NCBI GenBank assembly: GCA_014529385.2
Contig: CM043959.1
Span: 91,181,529-91,245,528 of the forward strand
Source of the DNA: Adiantum capillus-veneris
Taxonomy: Eukaryota; Streptophyta; Polypodiopsida; Polypodiales; Pteridaceae
Direction: 5' to 3'
Length of the DNA: 64,000 bases
Shown here one piece after another: positions 9,993 through 22,443 of the stretch; the first letter of the stretch is position 1, and every line of letters begins with the position of its first letter. Under the pieces are notes generated by a model, which was not told where the DNA came from, ran no database searches, and was given only the letters and a program-made list of their open reading frames with translations. Made by a program: the position numbers and the translations under genes.

Positions 9993-12900
9993 CCCGCAAT
10001 GAGACTCCTAGAGCCTCTATGTTTGAAGCTCCAAAAGAGGATGCTCATTGCCTAGGATTTCTCCTTTCCTATGCTTGGGGAAAGATGGAAGAGCATGATG
10101 CCTTTATTTTTTTAACCATGGGTCAACTCACAAATTCATATCCACGGAGTTGACCACTAAGCTAGGCATGCAGGCCCACAAGATGGGAGATGCATTGAAA
10201 TCCAATGGAGCTATCAAGGGACAAGACGTCTCTGTTACTTCCTTAATTGGGAAATTAAGGCTTCATGTCCAAAGCTATGTGGACAAAAAGGATTCATCTC
10301 CCCTCTCAAACACGAGAATGTTATCGTTGGGGCACCATGTTTTAACTGCATGGCTTCCAACATGAATCTCCCTAAAAAGAGAATCTACTTCACCTACAGG
10401 GAAGAGAGTATGTCTATAGATGCTAATGAATTAGGGAACACCATATCCCTACAATAAAGGGAGTCAAGAGGAGTTAGAGTTGTCTAATTTCCTTAATGGA
10501 TTCCAAGATGTTTTCATTGATGACATCCCTAGCAAGCTACCTCTAAAGTGAGGGATGATGACCATGCAATTGAGCTCCTACCAAGAAGCTCACCGCCTAA
10601 CAAGCCTCCTTATAGAGTTTCACAAGCTCAACAAGAGGAGATCATGAGGGAAGTGCATGAATTGGTGGAAAAAGGGATGGTGAAGTCTAGGTCCTCTCCA
10701 TTTTGTTCACCATTGCTTTTAATGCAAAACAAGGATGACACATATCACATATGTGTCGACTATAGAGCACTAAATAAGATCATTAACAAAAATAGATTTC
10801 CCGTGCCACCGGTAGAAGATCTATTTGATAATTTACAAGTTTTGGCCTGACAAATTCGCTAGACGCATTCAAACTCATGATGGACAAAAATCTTCAAGCC
10901 ATTCAAATTCTCTTAGGAGTACAAGGGACACCTCCACGTAATCTTTCAAGTTGTGAGAGAGAATAAGCTTTTCATTAATCAAAAGAAAAGTGAATTTTTC
11001 CTACAAGAGATTCAATATTTAGGTCACATTATCTCTAAAGATGGTACCCGTATGGATCCAACAAAGTTAGAGATAATAAAATGATGGCCTCATCCAAGGA
11101 ATCTATAGGAGGTACAAAGATTCATAGGTATGTGTGCAAACTTTAGATGCTTCATAGAAAAATTCTCACCAATAGTAGGCCCATTACATGACTTAACAAA
11201 AAAAAGAACGTTAAGTATTCATGGACTGCAAAAGTGCAAGAAGCTTTTGAGAAGGTTATCTCTCAATGTGTGCTCACACTACTAGATCTCTCAAAGCCAT
11301 TTGAGGCCCAATATGATGCTTGTGGTGATTGCCTTGGAGCTATTTTGCTTCAAGAAGTGCATGCCATAGCATATGAGAGTCAAAGACTCAACTTTGATAA
11401 GTGAATATTGGGCAAATACGAAAAAGAGTTACTAGCTATTCTATATGCCCTAAACATGTTGAAACACTATCTCTTGGGGACTCCGTCATCTTACAAATGG
11501 ATCACAAAGCCTCAAGAACTTCATGACACAAACCAAGCTCTCCGACAAACAAGTGAGGTGGGAAAATTTTCTTTTTCAATTTAAATTTCATATTACTCAC
11601 ATGTCTAACAAGCACAATCAAGTGGTCGATGCACTTTCACAACGACCAAGGGTAAATGTGGTGTCTATAGAAACTCACAATGATCTATCTTTATTGATAG
11701 ATGAGTATGCTACTGACTGAAACTTTAAGTATGTAATTACAGCCTTTGCAATAGGAAAGAAAAAAAGAACCATTCACCTTGAAGGATGGTTATCTTGCAA
11801 ACGACAATAGGCTATGTGTTACTCACCCATATAATAAGAAAGTCATTTATGAATCCCATACTTCTCCTTATGCGGGGCAAAGAGGGAATCCATAATCTAC
11901 TCTTCAAGGAGTAGAAATGTCTTTCTGTTGGTCTACCATGAAAAGTAAACATACAAGAGTATGTTTCAAAATGCATGGTATACCAAAATTTGAAATCTGA
12001 TCGAGGGAAGCAACTTGGATTGTTTCAGTCGACATGCTTAACAAGAAAACACACTCTATGCTTGTCAAAAAGACTATTAAGGCACATCAAATGGCAACCC
12101 TCTTCAGATCTCAAATTTTTAAGCATCATGGCTTTCCAGCACCCATAGTGTTGGACAAAGATCCTAGAATGACTAGTAAGTTCTAGAAGGGTTTCTTTGA
12201 GAATCTAGGAAGTAGATTAAATTTCTCTTTTGGTCTATCATCCACAAACAGATGATCAAAGTGGAATAATTAATCTAACAATTGTTGATATACTAAAAGC
12301 CTGTGTCATGGAAGTAGATCATGTTCTCAATGATATAAGTACCTACCTCTTATAGAGTATGCGTACAATGATATTGTACATACTTCTATGGGGAAAGTAC
12401 CTTTTGAGGTTAAAGAAGGAAGATCCAAAAGTCCCTTACTACTTAAAGTACATGGGAAGATCTTCGTTGCTGATGAATATAGCCAAGACCTACAAGAATA
12501 TTTTCCAAAGATTAAAGGGGTTATATCCATCTCACAGGAAAGGCAAAAAGGGTTGCTATTAATAAGCACAGAAGAGCCTTAGCCTTTAAGGAAAATGATT
12601 GGATCTTGCTAAAGATTCTCAAGGCTCATCTGAGGCATACTATGGGCAAGAGTCCTACGGACCACCAAGAGTATGATGCTAAACTAGCAAAAAGATACTA
12701 TGGTCCTTAAAATTCTTAAGCCAGTAAATGAGATGGCTTATCAATTGAAGTTGCCCAACCATTGACTCATGCACAATGTTCTCCATGAGAATCTACATAA
12801 GCCTTACAAAGGAGTGCCATCAAAAGAAGCAATAGTTGCAGACCCTCCAAAATTCGAAGATCAAGAAGAAGTACTTCAATCTAAGTCCATCCTATGACAT

Positions 12901-13365
12901 GAAGACAAGGTATATTAAAAAACAGTAAGATTATCTAACGATATCTTATTAAGTTAAAGAATTATACTTTTAAAGATGCTAAATGGATGCAAAGGACCTA
13001 CCTTAAGGATAATATGAACTTTGTCAATGCTTACAATGCTGCACTAGAGTTTTTGTCTTATAAGACTAGTTCTCTTTTTATTGTGCACAAATTTAAATAG
13101 TATGCATGCTTAGAATCATGTTTGTGGTGATGACGTCTCCCAAACACGAAGTAGAACTTGTAACTCTACTTTGAAAGTATGATATGGACTAAAGAGAAGA
13201 CATGCTTACGGCAGCTACGTCTCCCAAGCACCAAATGGACTAGTCATCCATCTTGGAATGATGTCGTAGGGTAAAAAGGTATCCTCTACCCGTTAAGACA
13301 AATTGACTAATGACTATGGATTTATTTCTCATAGTCGAGGACGACAATGATTTCAAGAGAGGTAA
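9993..13365 (+). pseudogene. Decayed chromovirus internal region (gypsy copy 1)
   Basis: Sequence is collinear with gypsy copy 2 from its gag zinc-knuckle downstream (homology from ~9995 matches 20790 onward). Protease-region remnants lie at 10075-10240. The front of RT is readable at 10548-10850 (KPPYRVSQAQQEEI, CVDYRALNKIINKNRFPVPP). At ~10850 there is a deletion of part of RT, with only blurred fingers/palm sequence to 10990. RNase H (TQTKLSDKQVRWENFLFQF, KHNQVVDALS) is at 11523-11720, followed by degenerate integrase and a GPY/F-to-chromodomain region up to ~13060. Many stops and indels prevent any product. The 5' half is missing because element 1's LTR ends exactly where the homology begins. 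Confidence 0.8.
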
Positions 13366-15160
13366 TGTCATTAAATCTAATATCTAACCAACCCAAATGA
13401 TTTTCTCATATTAAACTGATCATTAAATGTGGGATAATAAACGGGAACAAAGGTTAGAATATAGACATGTGCTTCTAGACCTATCTCAACACAGTACCAA
13501 AAGCAGAGATGGTTGCATCTCAATAGGTGTTCAAAAGGAGATGGTCTATCAAAGGGAAATGTGCATTAAGTGCTTCTAGACTTACCTCAGGAGGGGACCA
13601 AGAGGACAGATGGTTACATCTCAATAGAGGTCCAAAAGGAGGTAGTCTATCAAAGACCAATGTGCATCTAATGGATCTTAAAATACCTTGGGGTTAGCTT
13701 CATTAAAGACCTCCAATGGTTAGTGTTAAAAGTCCTTTGACATTAGGCAAGCTAGGGTTGAGGTTGAGGTGGGAGCCCGACCTAACCTGGAGGTGCTTGT
13801 CGTGCTTGATGACTAAGGTGCGTGCTTGATGACTAAGGTGCTTGAGGTGCTTGTCGTGCTTGATGACTAAGGTACTTGAGGTGTTTGTCATACTAAATGA
13901 GGAAGGTGTCTGAGAAGCTTCCCATGCATGGGGGGTAAGGTGCTTGAGTCAAAAAGAGACCCTACAAACTTAATGAGGAAGATGCTTGAGAAGCTTCCCA
14001 TGCATGCGGGGGTAAGGTGCTTGAGTCAAAAAGAGACCCTACAAAATTAATGAGGAACGTTCTTAAGAAGCTTCCTATGCATGAAAGTTCCAAAGTTAGG
14101 GGAATCTTTGACTTAACCTTCCACTCACCCAAAGGGCACCCCTTATCTCAAAGGGCGCATGGGACACATGTCAGACTCTCCCTATGCTTAACCACATGGT
14201 GTGCTTGAATTCTATTGATTGGGCTAAAGAGGGGTCCAATGAGCTTTTAGTTCTATCCAACAAATATCTAGATATTTTCAAGCTCTCTCTCTATAAGGGG
14301 TAACGAGGACACTTGTCTCAAGACTACTACCCATGTACTTGAATGCATGCTACATGTGATTGGCTAGGGGGGAGAGGGGTCCAATGAACTTGAAACATGT
14401 GTAAAAGCTACAACTCGCCCCAAGAAAGCAAGGGGGGTGCTGGGGGGATATACACCACACACACACTCATTTTGTGAATTCATTCTCACTTGGTGAAAGT
14501 AGAGGAACTCCACCTCCTTCTTGAAGCTTGTGAGAAGTAAGAGCCTACACCAACACTCTTCGCTATGGAATGAAAATCCAACCAAGAGCCATGCTTCAAT
14601 GCTTAAGCTTTCCATCTTCTCCATCTTCATTACGATGCTATTATGTATGCTAGCAAGAAGAGTTATGATAAGTGAGGAACTATTTCTTTCTCCTATAGAA
14701 TGTTTCTTCTTCCTCTTCCCTATCCTCATTCCCCGCTAGCTCTCTCCATTTCGAAGGTGTTTGAGGCCTTGGGACTGAGGCTTGGGATAGTTAATGCTTT
14801 CTACAAACTTTATGTTATGCTTGTGATGCATGAAGCTTTCCATCTTCATTGCATCACCTAGGTCACAAGGAACACAAAAATGGTATTTTACCAAGTCTCT
14901 CTTGATGGGATAAACTATAATACAAATGCCTATTGGAGGGGGGCCCGGCTCCATATGAATCCGGTCCTCAACTATTGTGATGTTCTCTAAACTCTCTCTC
15001 TTGCAAAAGTATTGTTCATGCCAAATTAGCTAAGTACCATGTTTATGTTGCTACCATCAATCAAGTTCTCCCGCTATGCTCACAAAGTAATCTCACAAAA
15101 GTGTTTCACCTAATTTCCTAATTTCTCTACTCTCAAAATTCATAGGCCATTTCCATTACA
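13366..15160 (+). repeat. 3' LTR of gypsy copy 1
   Basis: Starts TGTCATTAAATCTAATATCT after a purine run and ends near CCATTACA; it is homologous to the LTRs at 17420 and 25171. At ~1,795 bases it is longer than those two, mainly through expanded internal repeats: a GTGCTTGATGACTAAG-type minisatellite at 13790-13885 and a ~76-base tandem duplication at 13893-14083. The exact 3' end is uncertain by about 5 bases. Confidence 0.75.
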
Positions 15161-15899
15161 CAACACAACAAACAACACTACAATGTGACAATCGGGAAGA
15201 GATTAGGAAGCACAAGAAGGAGAGAAGTGAGCACCCTTAGCTCACGTTGTGTTTCTATTATCCAAAATTTATAAAATACTTATAAAAATTATCTTTTATA
15301 CCTTATCCAAGGTTTTTGTGGTCAAAACTAATAATATGAGAGCTCTAACTAAAAATAGGTTGATACAATCTGGAAGCTTGTAGCCCCGGCTCATCAATTA
15401 CACTATTTATTTGGAAAGTAGGAGTTACAACATTCCCAATTCATTAAAATTATGAGTGCTTTTACAATAAGAGCTCCAAAAAATGTGTGTTCGAGTTAGC
15501 TTGCTATTAGCATTCCCTCCCTCCTTGACTGTGTCGTCCCTTGACACAACTTCATGGACTAAAGTAGTCTTCGAGTTGACAGTTGGTGAGGCAATCTTTA
15601 AGTGCATGGAATGCTTTCTCATATCTGAGTCTTCTTTCTTTGTCAGGAACTTTCATAGTGCACATTGGAGTGATCTCCAAACACGGTGGTCACAATTTTT
15701 TGAGCAATTTGGGGGGTTAGATTGAGTATGTTTGGAAAATCTAACCCTATTACAGATGCGTTGAGTCCCAAAGGACATATTTTGGCTCTTGAGTCAAGAT
15801 CCACAATTTCTATTCAAGGTGTGTCTTTTGACAGCATGAAGAACCAGTATGCGGATCTGAGTTTGGTAAGAAATGGTATAGGATCTTGCTTCCCAAGGG
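15161..15899. other. Flank between gypsy copy 1 and the relic
   Basis: A/T-rich DNA with short minus-strand coding-like patches (15622-15425 and 15920-15730) that may be the decayed C-terminal part of the relic ORF, but similarity is too weak to call. No RNA gene or promoter is evident. Confidence 0.35.
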
Positions 15900-17390
15900 C
15901 TAAGAAACTATCTCACTCATGATGATTTGTTGTATTTTCATCAACATCTATGTGTGTTTCCCTGTCTCAAGCCAACCATATTGCATGATGCACATGATTC
16001 TCTCACGGGTGGGTACAGGGGTTTGTACTAACAGAGTAGTGGTTAGAATTTCATTGGTTACTTTTGTCAGTTGTTGATCCTTGCTTTTGCAGGCATCAGA
16101 TAACTTAGTGAGAAGCTCTCCCAGCTCTTCCATTTCTTTCTGCTACTTCTCTTTGGCAAGCTGGTGTTGTTCTGCTTCATCCTTCAGCTCTTTGATCAGT
16201 CTTTGGAGTTTTGAAATAATGTTCATTCTGTCATCCAACTCTCCTTGTAGAGCATCGATGACTAGCTCAAGTTCCCTAGCCTTAGAATTGTCGTTAAGTG
16301 CTGATGTTTGTATTTTCTCTATCATCAGCTGCATCTGCTTGGCATATTCATTGATTTTCATAATGACTTTGTCGTTTGTTTCCCATTCTTTAGGCTCTCC
16401 CTGGGGTTGTCTAGAGGTTTCAGCCGTTTCCACTTGTGGCTCTTTAGGTGGTGCTATGGTTTCTGGTTGTGGTTGTGGCGGGGGTTCTACTTCTCCTCCT
16501 TGAGGCATTGTGGATGCCTCAATTTTTTTTGCTTGAGGCTTTGCGGATGCCTTGGCTGTTTCTGGATGTGTTGTTGTAGAAAGTGCTACCTCAGTTTGTT
16601 CTGTTTCTTTTGGCTATTCAAAACTTGATGTTGCATGTTCTTGGTGTTCACGCTCTTTTCCCTTGGCTTCCTCACCCTCATTGGGTTTAGCTTTTGGTGA
16701 AGGGCTCGGGCTTGGCATTGGGTGGTCTTCTTGCTTCGTAGCGGGTGAAGTGGGTTTTAGAGACACATCCCCCTGGTCATGATGTGACTCACCATGTTCA
16801 GTAGCCTCTACTTGTCTTTGTTGTTGGCCGCTTCCTCTTTTGCTTTCCTTTCAACTTCTTGAGCTTCCTTCAGCTTCAAGGCTTCTGCTTCCGCATACAT
16901 GCGCTTAAAAAATTCTGTGGGATCCTCTACTCCTTTCCTTGTAGGGTTCTTGGTTCTGGGTCCCCTTATATCTCTTGGAACGCATCTTTCTGGGTTCTCA
17001 CCTGCAGCTTGGTATAAGTCTGCTTTTCTCTTTCAAGCCTCACCTTATTTTTCTGAGGTTCTTCTTGGTGTGCAGCTACTGCTTTCTTCTTGGTGTGTAG
17101 CTACTTATTTCTTCTTCATTTCTTCAATTATTGCTCTTCTTTCCTCATTTTCCGAGCTTTCACTACTATGAGCTTCATGAGAACTTTTTGCAGATTCTTT
17201 GTTTGACTTATATTTTGATGAACGTGTAGTTCTTGGAGAAGGTTGCGCGGATACAATCCAAGTTTTCTGATCTGGGGCTGGTGGAAAATTATCGACCATT
17301 CCAATAGCATGATATGCTATTCTTGTCATCACTTCAGGGGCCCCCAGAATATGTGATTTTTCCTTTCTTCTTCATGTCTTTCAATGTTGT
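15900..17390 (-). pseudogene. Inverted relic of an element-1-type coiled-coil ORF
   Basis: Read on the minus strand from ~17390 downward, HILGAPEVMTRIAYHAIGM matches KYIGGAEILTRIAYEAIG of the 5727-9002 ORF. Ser/Lys/Glu-rich segments follow in several frames (17332-17105), then a Pro/Gln-rich linker and a coiled coil at 16508-16143 and 16133-15948. Frameshifts and stops are frequent. The upstream end is cut at 17419/17420 by the 5' LTR of gypsy copy 2, which points away. No LTR or polypurine tract of its own was recognised. Confidence 0.55.
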
Positions 17391-17419
17391 CAGTACATAA
17401 AATGTTCTTTGATAAGAAG

Positions 17420-19040
17420 TGTCATAAAATATAATATCTAGCTTTACCAAATGATTTTCTCATATTAAACTGATCACTTAATATGGGAAGATAAAAGGGG
17501 AACAAGATTTAGGATATTTGTATGTGCTTCTAGACCTATCTCAATAGAGGACCAAAAGGAGAAATGGTTGCATCTGAATAGGGGTTCAAAAGGAGACGGT
17601 CTACCAAAGAGCAATGAGCAATAAGTGCTTCTAGATTTACCTCAGCAAGGGACCAAGAGGAGAGATGGTTACATCTCAAAAGGGGTTCAAACGGAGGTAA
17701 TCTATCAAAGAGCAATATGCATCTAGTGGAGCCTAAAAGACCTTAGGGTTAGCTTCATTAAAGACCTCCAAAAGTTAGTGTTAGAAAGTCATTTGACCTT
17801 ACGCAAGATAGGGCTAACCTCGAGGTGGGAATCCTACCCAAGCATGAGATGCTAAGATGCTTAAAGTGGTTGTTGGAACCTTGCCCAAAGCTTGAGGTGA
17901 TTTTTATGCTTAAATGTCTAAGGTTTTTGAAATGTTAAATTCAAAGATAAATTCTCAAGAGGCTTGAAGTTTCCATTCTTGATTGACTAAGGCTTGAAGT
18001 ACTCAATTCAAAACAAATGACTTAAGAATCATAAAAGACACATGCTTGTTTGATTGACTAAGTCCTTGAAGTATTCAATTCAACCAAATGACTTAATAAG
18101 CATAAAATACACATCTTCAAATGGTCCTCCACATGTGGCCCTCATGATGTGCTTGAATGCTATTGGATAAGTTTTAAAGGGGTCCAATGAGAATTTAGAT
18201 ACATAAAAATAAATAATTAATTTCTTTCTCTCAAAGAGGGAAAAGAGGACACATGTCCAAATGAAATAATAAAATAATAAAATAATACAAGAGAGAGAGA
18301 GAGAGGTGGACCAAGCATGAGAGGGGTGTATACTCTCCCACACACACACACATTCTCTCATTGTGTGGAGTGCAAAGTGCAAGAGCTCCATCTCCTTCTC
18401 CAAGCTCTTGGAGAAGTGGAGAGCCACACCAACACTCTTGGCTATGGAATGCAAATCCAACCAAGAGCCATGCTTCAATGCTTAAGCTTGCCATCTTCTT
18501 CATCTTCATTACTATGCTATTATGTTAAGCTAAGCAAGAAGAGTGATGATGAGTGAGGAACTATTTCTTTCTCCTATGGAATGTTTCTTTTTCCTCTTCC
18601 CTACCCTCATTCCCCGCTAGCTCTCTCCACCTTTGAAGGTGTTTAAAGCCTTGGGAATGAGGCTTGGGATAGTTAATGCTTTTTGCAAAGTCTATGTTAA
18701 GCTCGTGATGCATGAAGCTTTCCATCTTCATAGCATCACCAAGGTCACAAGGAACACAAAGATTGTATTGTAACAAAGTCTCTCTTGATGGGAGAATTTA
18801 TAATACAAACGCCTTTTGGAGGGGGGATCGGCTCCAAGTAAATCCGGTCCTTAACTATTGTCATGTTCTCTAATACTCTCTCTCTTGCAAAAGTATTTTT
18901 CATACCAAGTTAATTAAGTACTATGTTTATGTTGCTACCATCAATTAAGTTCACCCTCTATGTTCTCAAAGTGATCTCACAAAAATGCTCACCTTAATTC
19001 TTTTAATTCCGCTATTCTCAAAGTTCATAGGCCTTTCCCA
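17420..19040 (+). repeat. 5' LTR of gypsy copy 2
   Basis: Begins TGTCATAAAATATAATATCT and ends at TTTCCCA just before the primer-binding site. It is ~1,621 bases, clearly diverged from the 3' LTR at 25171 by many substitutions and indels, so the insertion is old. It contains a short (GA)n run near 18292 and lacks the expanded CTTGAGGTG minisatellite seen in the other two LTRs. Confidence 0.75.
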
Positions 19041-19041
19041 T

Positions 19042-19054
19042 TGGTCTCAGAGCC
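19042..19054 (+). other. Primer-binding site (initiator Met tRNA type)
   Basis: TGGTCTCAGAGCC lies one base after the LTR and resembles the common plant PBS TGGTATCAGAGC, complementary to the 3' end of initiator methionine tRNA. One internal base differs. Confidence 0.75.
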
Positions 19055-19455
19055 TTTGGTTTCTCTTTTCTTGCTTAAGAAGAGAGGTCCTTAAGTAGAC
19101 TATTAATGGTTCATTTTGTTAATTATATTAGGGTAATTGGGATTGGGATCTATTATCGGTTCTTTTGAGCCCACTATAGCAGCATATGGTGCACACCTTG
19201 GGAGCTTTGATCTTAAGAATGGGGTCTTTTTAGACTTGCCTACGGCTTTAGCATTATTGAGCCATAAGAAGTCCGAAAGGAGCTATCCCTTGGAAATTCT
19301 TCTATGTTAGACCCACCCCACTACTCTCTATAATTAACCAATTCGAGCCGTGGGTGTAGATACTTAAGTGCTTATTTTCAAAGGCTAAGAGGAGTAGCAA
19401 CTAAGGTTTTGAGTTGCCAAAGAATACACTAAGTAAACACATAAGTATAATTAGC

Positions 19456-21211
19456 ATGGCTAACAATAACCAAGAGAGTAGAATGAACATTGATAAGTTT
19501 GATTTTGCACATGAAGGTGCTAATGATGATGCCCCCATGTTTATCAATTATCTTGTTACTAGCTATGGGCAACCCTACTTTGCAAGCCGAAGTTACTCAA
19601 CAACTTCGTGCTTATGGGATTTCCCTTCCTCTCCAAGAGGTGAGAGAGCTTAGGAGGCCTCTTGATGAGAACCCCAAAAGAAGACTCCCTCCCATATGAG
19701 AAGAGGAATCCAAATAACAAGAAAGTAATGAATTCCTAAGTTCCTTTGAATATGTGGCTCCAGAGAGACGGCGGTCTAGACGATTGCCAACTCCTCCCAT
19801 GAGGAAAGGGAGGAAATGGTCAACACACAGTCCTTCTCCTCGTCACTCCGAAAGGGAAGAGAGGAAACAAAGGAAGAAAAGGTCAAGAAAGAGGTCACCC
19901 TCTTCTTCTTCACCTTCCTTCTCTCCCAATGAAAGCTATGGCTATTCTCTTAGAGAATACAAGAGGAGAGGACATTGCAAAACTTACCATGCATGATGAA
20001 GGTCCCAAAAGCTTAAGAAATTCAAAGGGGAAGGAAAGAGTATCTCTTTTCTCACCTATGATGGCACCTTTGGTGCCACCAACAAAGTATTGGTCTTTAT
20101 CCAACAATTTGATGAGACTTTTGGAGACGAGGGCTTCATGGAGTCCTCCAAGTTACACCATGTAGCTATGCACTCCCAGAAATCTACTCGTCAATGGTGG
20201 GCTAGCCTTCATGGCAATGACGAGGCCCCAAAGACATGGAAAACTCTACGAGCTTCCATCATGAAGCAATTCCTTGCAAGCGATGCAAAGGACAATGTGC
20301 TTACCAAATGGTGAAGTTTGAAGCTACTCTTCAACAAGTCTATCCACAAATATGTAAATAAGTTTTGGGATTTACATCTCAAAGCTACAGTCTTTCAAAG
20401 GATAGACTTCATCAAACATAAGCAACAATTTTGTGCGATATTACCTAAAGAAATGGCTGAGTATATCAACTCACAACGGCCTAGCACTACCACTGAAGTC
20501 ATCCACCAGACTATGGTTGCTTCAAGGATCGATTTCCAACAAAGGGGCGAGAAGAAATTTCAAGACCATGGAAAACAAGGACCAAAATGAAGCTAAAGAG
20601 AAGAGCAATGCTCAAAACTCTTCCCAAGGCAACACAAACACCAACAACAACAAGGCCAAGGAGAAAGGAGCTTAGAAAGGTAAAAATAAGCTCTCTCCTA
20701 AAGAATTGGATGCCTTTCATAAAGACCATAAATGCTTTAAGTGGGGGGAGCAAGGACATGGTTATCGTTCTTGCCCCAAAAGAAATGTACGCAATGACAC
20801 TCCTAGAGCTTCCGTGGTTGAAGCTCCAAAAGAGGATACCCATTGCAAAGGCTCATCCCTCTCCTATGCTTGGGGAAAAGTAAGGGAGCGTGATGTCCTT
20901 ATTCTCTTTGACCTTGGATCTACTCACAACTTCATATCAATGGACTTGGCCACTAAGTTGGGCATTCAAGCTTTCGAGAGTGGAGATACTGTAACTGCCA
21001 ATGGAGCTTTCAAGGGATAGCAAGCCTCTATTACTCCCTTGATTGGAAGTTGAGGCTTCATGTCCAAAGCTACGTCGACAAAGAAGACTTTTTTTTATCT
21101 CTCCTCTCCAACATGAGGATGTTATCCTAGGGGCATGATGTTTCAACCGCATGGCTGCCAACATGAAGTTCCCTAAAAGGAGAATCTATTTCACCTATAG
21201 GGAAAAGAGCA
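19456..21211 (+). pseudogene. gag-protease remnant of gypsy copy 2
   Basis: ATG at 19456 (MANNNQESRMNIDKFDF) is the probable gag start. The retrotransposon gag core is readable in pieces: LHHVAMHSQKSTRQWWASLHG and TWKTLRASIMKQFL at 20160-20310, then FWDLHLKATVFQR and MAEYINSQRPSTTTEV to 20590. The zinc knuckle near 20735-20780 reads CFKWGEQGHGYRSC: the second Cys of the CCHC pattern is Trp. In the protease (20895-21019) the active-site triad is DLG instead of DSG. With at least four frame changes this part is dead. Homology to gypsy copy 1 continues up to GGAAAAGAGCATG at about 21211. Confidence 0.75.
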
Positions 21212-22424
21212 TGGTAAAGAGATTTTCTCAAAAGAAATGTATTGACTTCAATGAAATATTTTATCCTATTGTAAAAATGAATTTCATTAGTTTTGTGTTA
21301 AGCCTTGTGGCTGCTCATGACTAAATGAATGTAAATACGGCATTCTCTCACGGTGACTTGGAGGAGGAGATTTACATGCTTCAACCAAAGGCCCGTACGA
21401 AGAAAAGAGCAAGGAGAAAATGGTTTGGAGGTTAAAGAAAAGCTTGTATGGTCTAAAGCAAGCATCAAGATAGTGGTACTTAAACTTTGACCGATGGATG
21501 TTGGCTCATATATTCAGAGATGCAATTTAGATCACTGCGTCTACACAAAAAAGTTAGGAGATGGGAAGTTCATCATCCTAGTGTTGTATGTTAATGACAT
21601 GTTGATTGCAAGTGCTAACATGCAGGATATCAAAGACCTAAAAGATATCTCAAGAGGATTACATCAAGAATGTACTAGAAAGGTTTACAATGTAAGATGC
21701 AAAACCAGTTTCTATACCTTTGGCTAGTCACTTTAAACTAACTAAGGATATGTGTCAAAAGACACAAGAGGAGATAGTCTACATGTCTAAAGTTCCATAT
21801 ACTACAGCGGTAGGTTCTCTAATGTATGCTATGGTTTAGACAAGGCCATATATTGCACATGCAATGGGAGTTGTGAGTAGATTCATCGATAATCCAGGTA
21901 AAGAGCATTGGAAAGCTATGAAGTGGATACTAAGGTATCTAAAGGGGACAACCACAAATGCTTTGTGTTTTAAAGGCACTGATATTTTCTTGCAAGGGTA
22001 TGTTGATGCAGATATGGTAGGTGACAAAGATACTCAAAGGAGCACTACTACTGACTACATCTTCACGATTGGAGGCACATCAGTGAGTTGGGCTTCAAAG
22101 TTGCAGAAAGTGGTCCCTCTTTCCACCATAGAAGCGGAATATGTAGCTCGCATAGAGGCAGTCAAAGAGATTTTGTGGCTTCATAGATTATGGGAGGAGC
22201 TTGGATACAAGCAAGACAATTGTGTCTTGTATAGAGACGAGCAAAGCACCACTCATTTGAAAAGAATTCAGCCTTTCACTCAAGAACAAAGCACAGTGAG
22301 GTGAGATTTCACTTCATACATACTCTTTTGGAAGAGCGACAACTAAAGATAGGAAAGGTGAACACAAGCGAGAATCATGTGCACATGTTAACAAAGGTTG
22401 CTAACAAGGAGAAGTTGAGTTTTG
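21212..22424 (+). mobile_element. Ty1/copia RT-RNase H segment inside gypsy copy 2
   Basis: From ~21212 the sequence switches to copia-type reverse transcriptase (KCIDFNEIFYPIVKMNFIS, HGDLEEEIYMLQPK, YVNDMLIASANM) and RNase H (MGVVSRFIDNPGKEHW, WILRYLKGTTT, STIEAEYVA, KEILWLHRLWEELG), ending in the copia C-terminal region (KVNTSENHVHMLTKV). RT catalytic positions are mutated: YVDD is YVND and the upstream MDV is MNV. About 40 codons between 21640 and 21690 are missing and the rest is frameshifted. There are no copia LTRs and no obvious duplication at the borders. It resembles the Tnt1-like plant copia group. Confidence 0.8.
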
Positions 22425-22443
22425 GCTTTATGAATATCTAGTC

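Noticed and set aside
14364-14739. Small ORFs on both strands inside chromovirus LTRs (also 18080-18556, 26379-26863)
   Set aside because: They sit in LTR sequence, differ between LTR copies and match no family.
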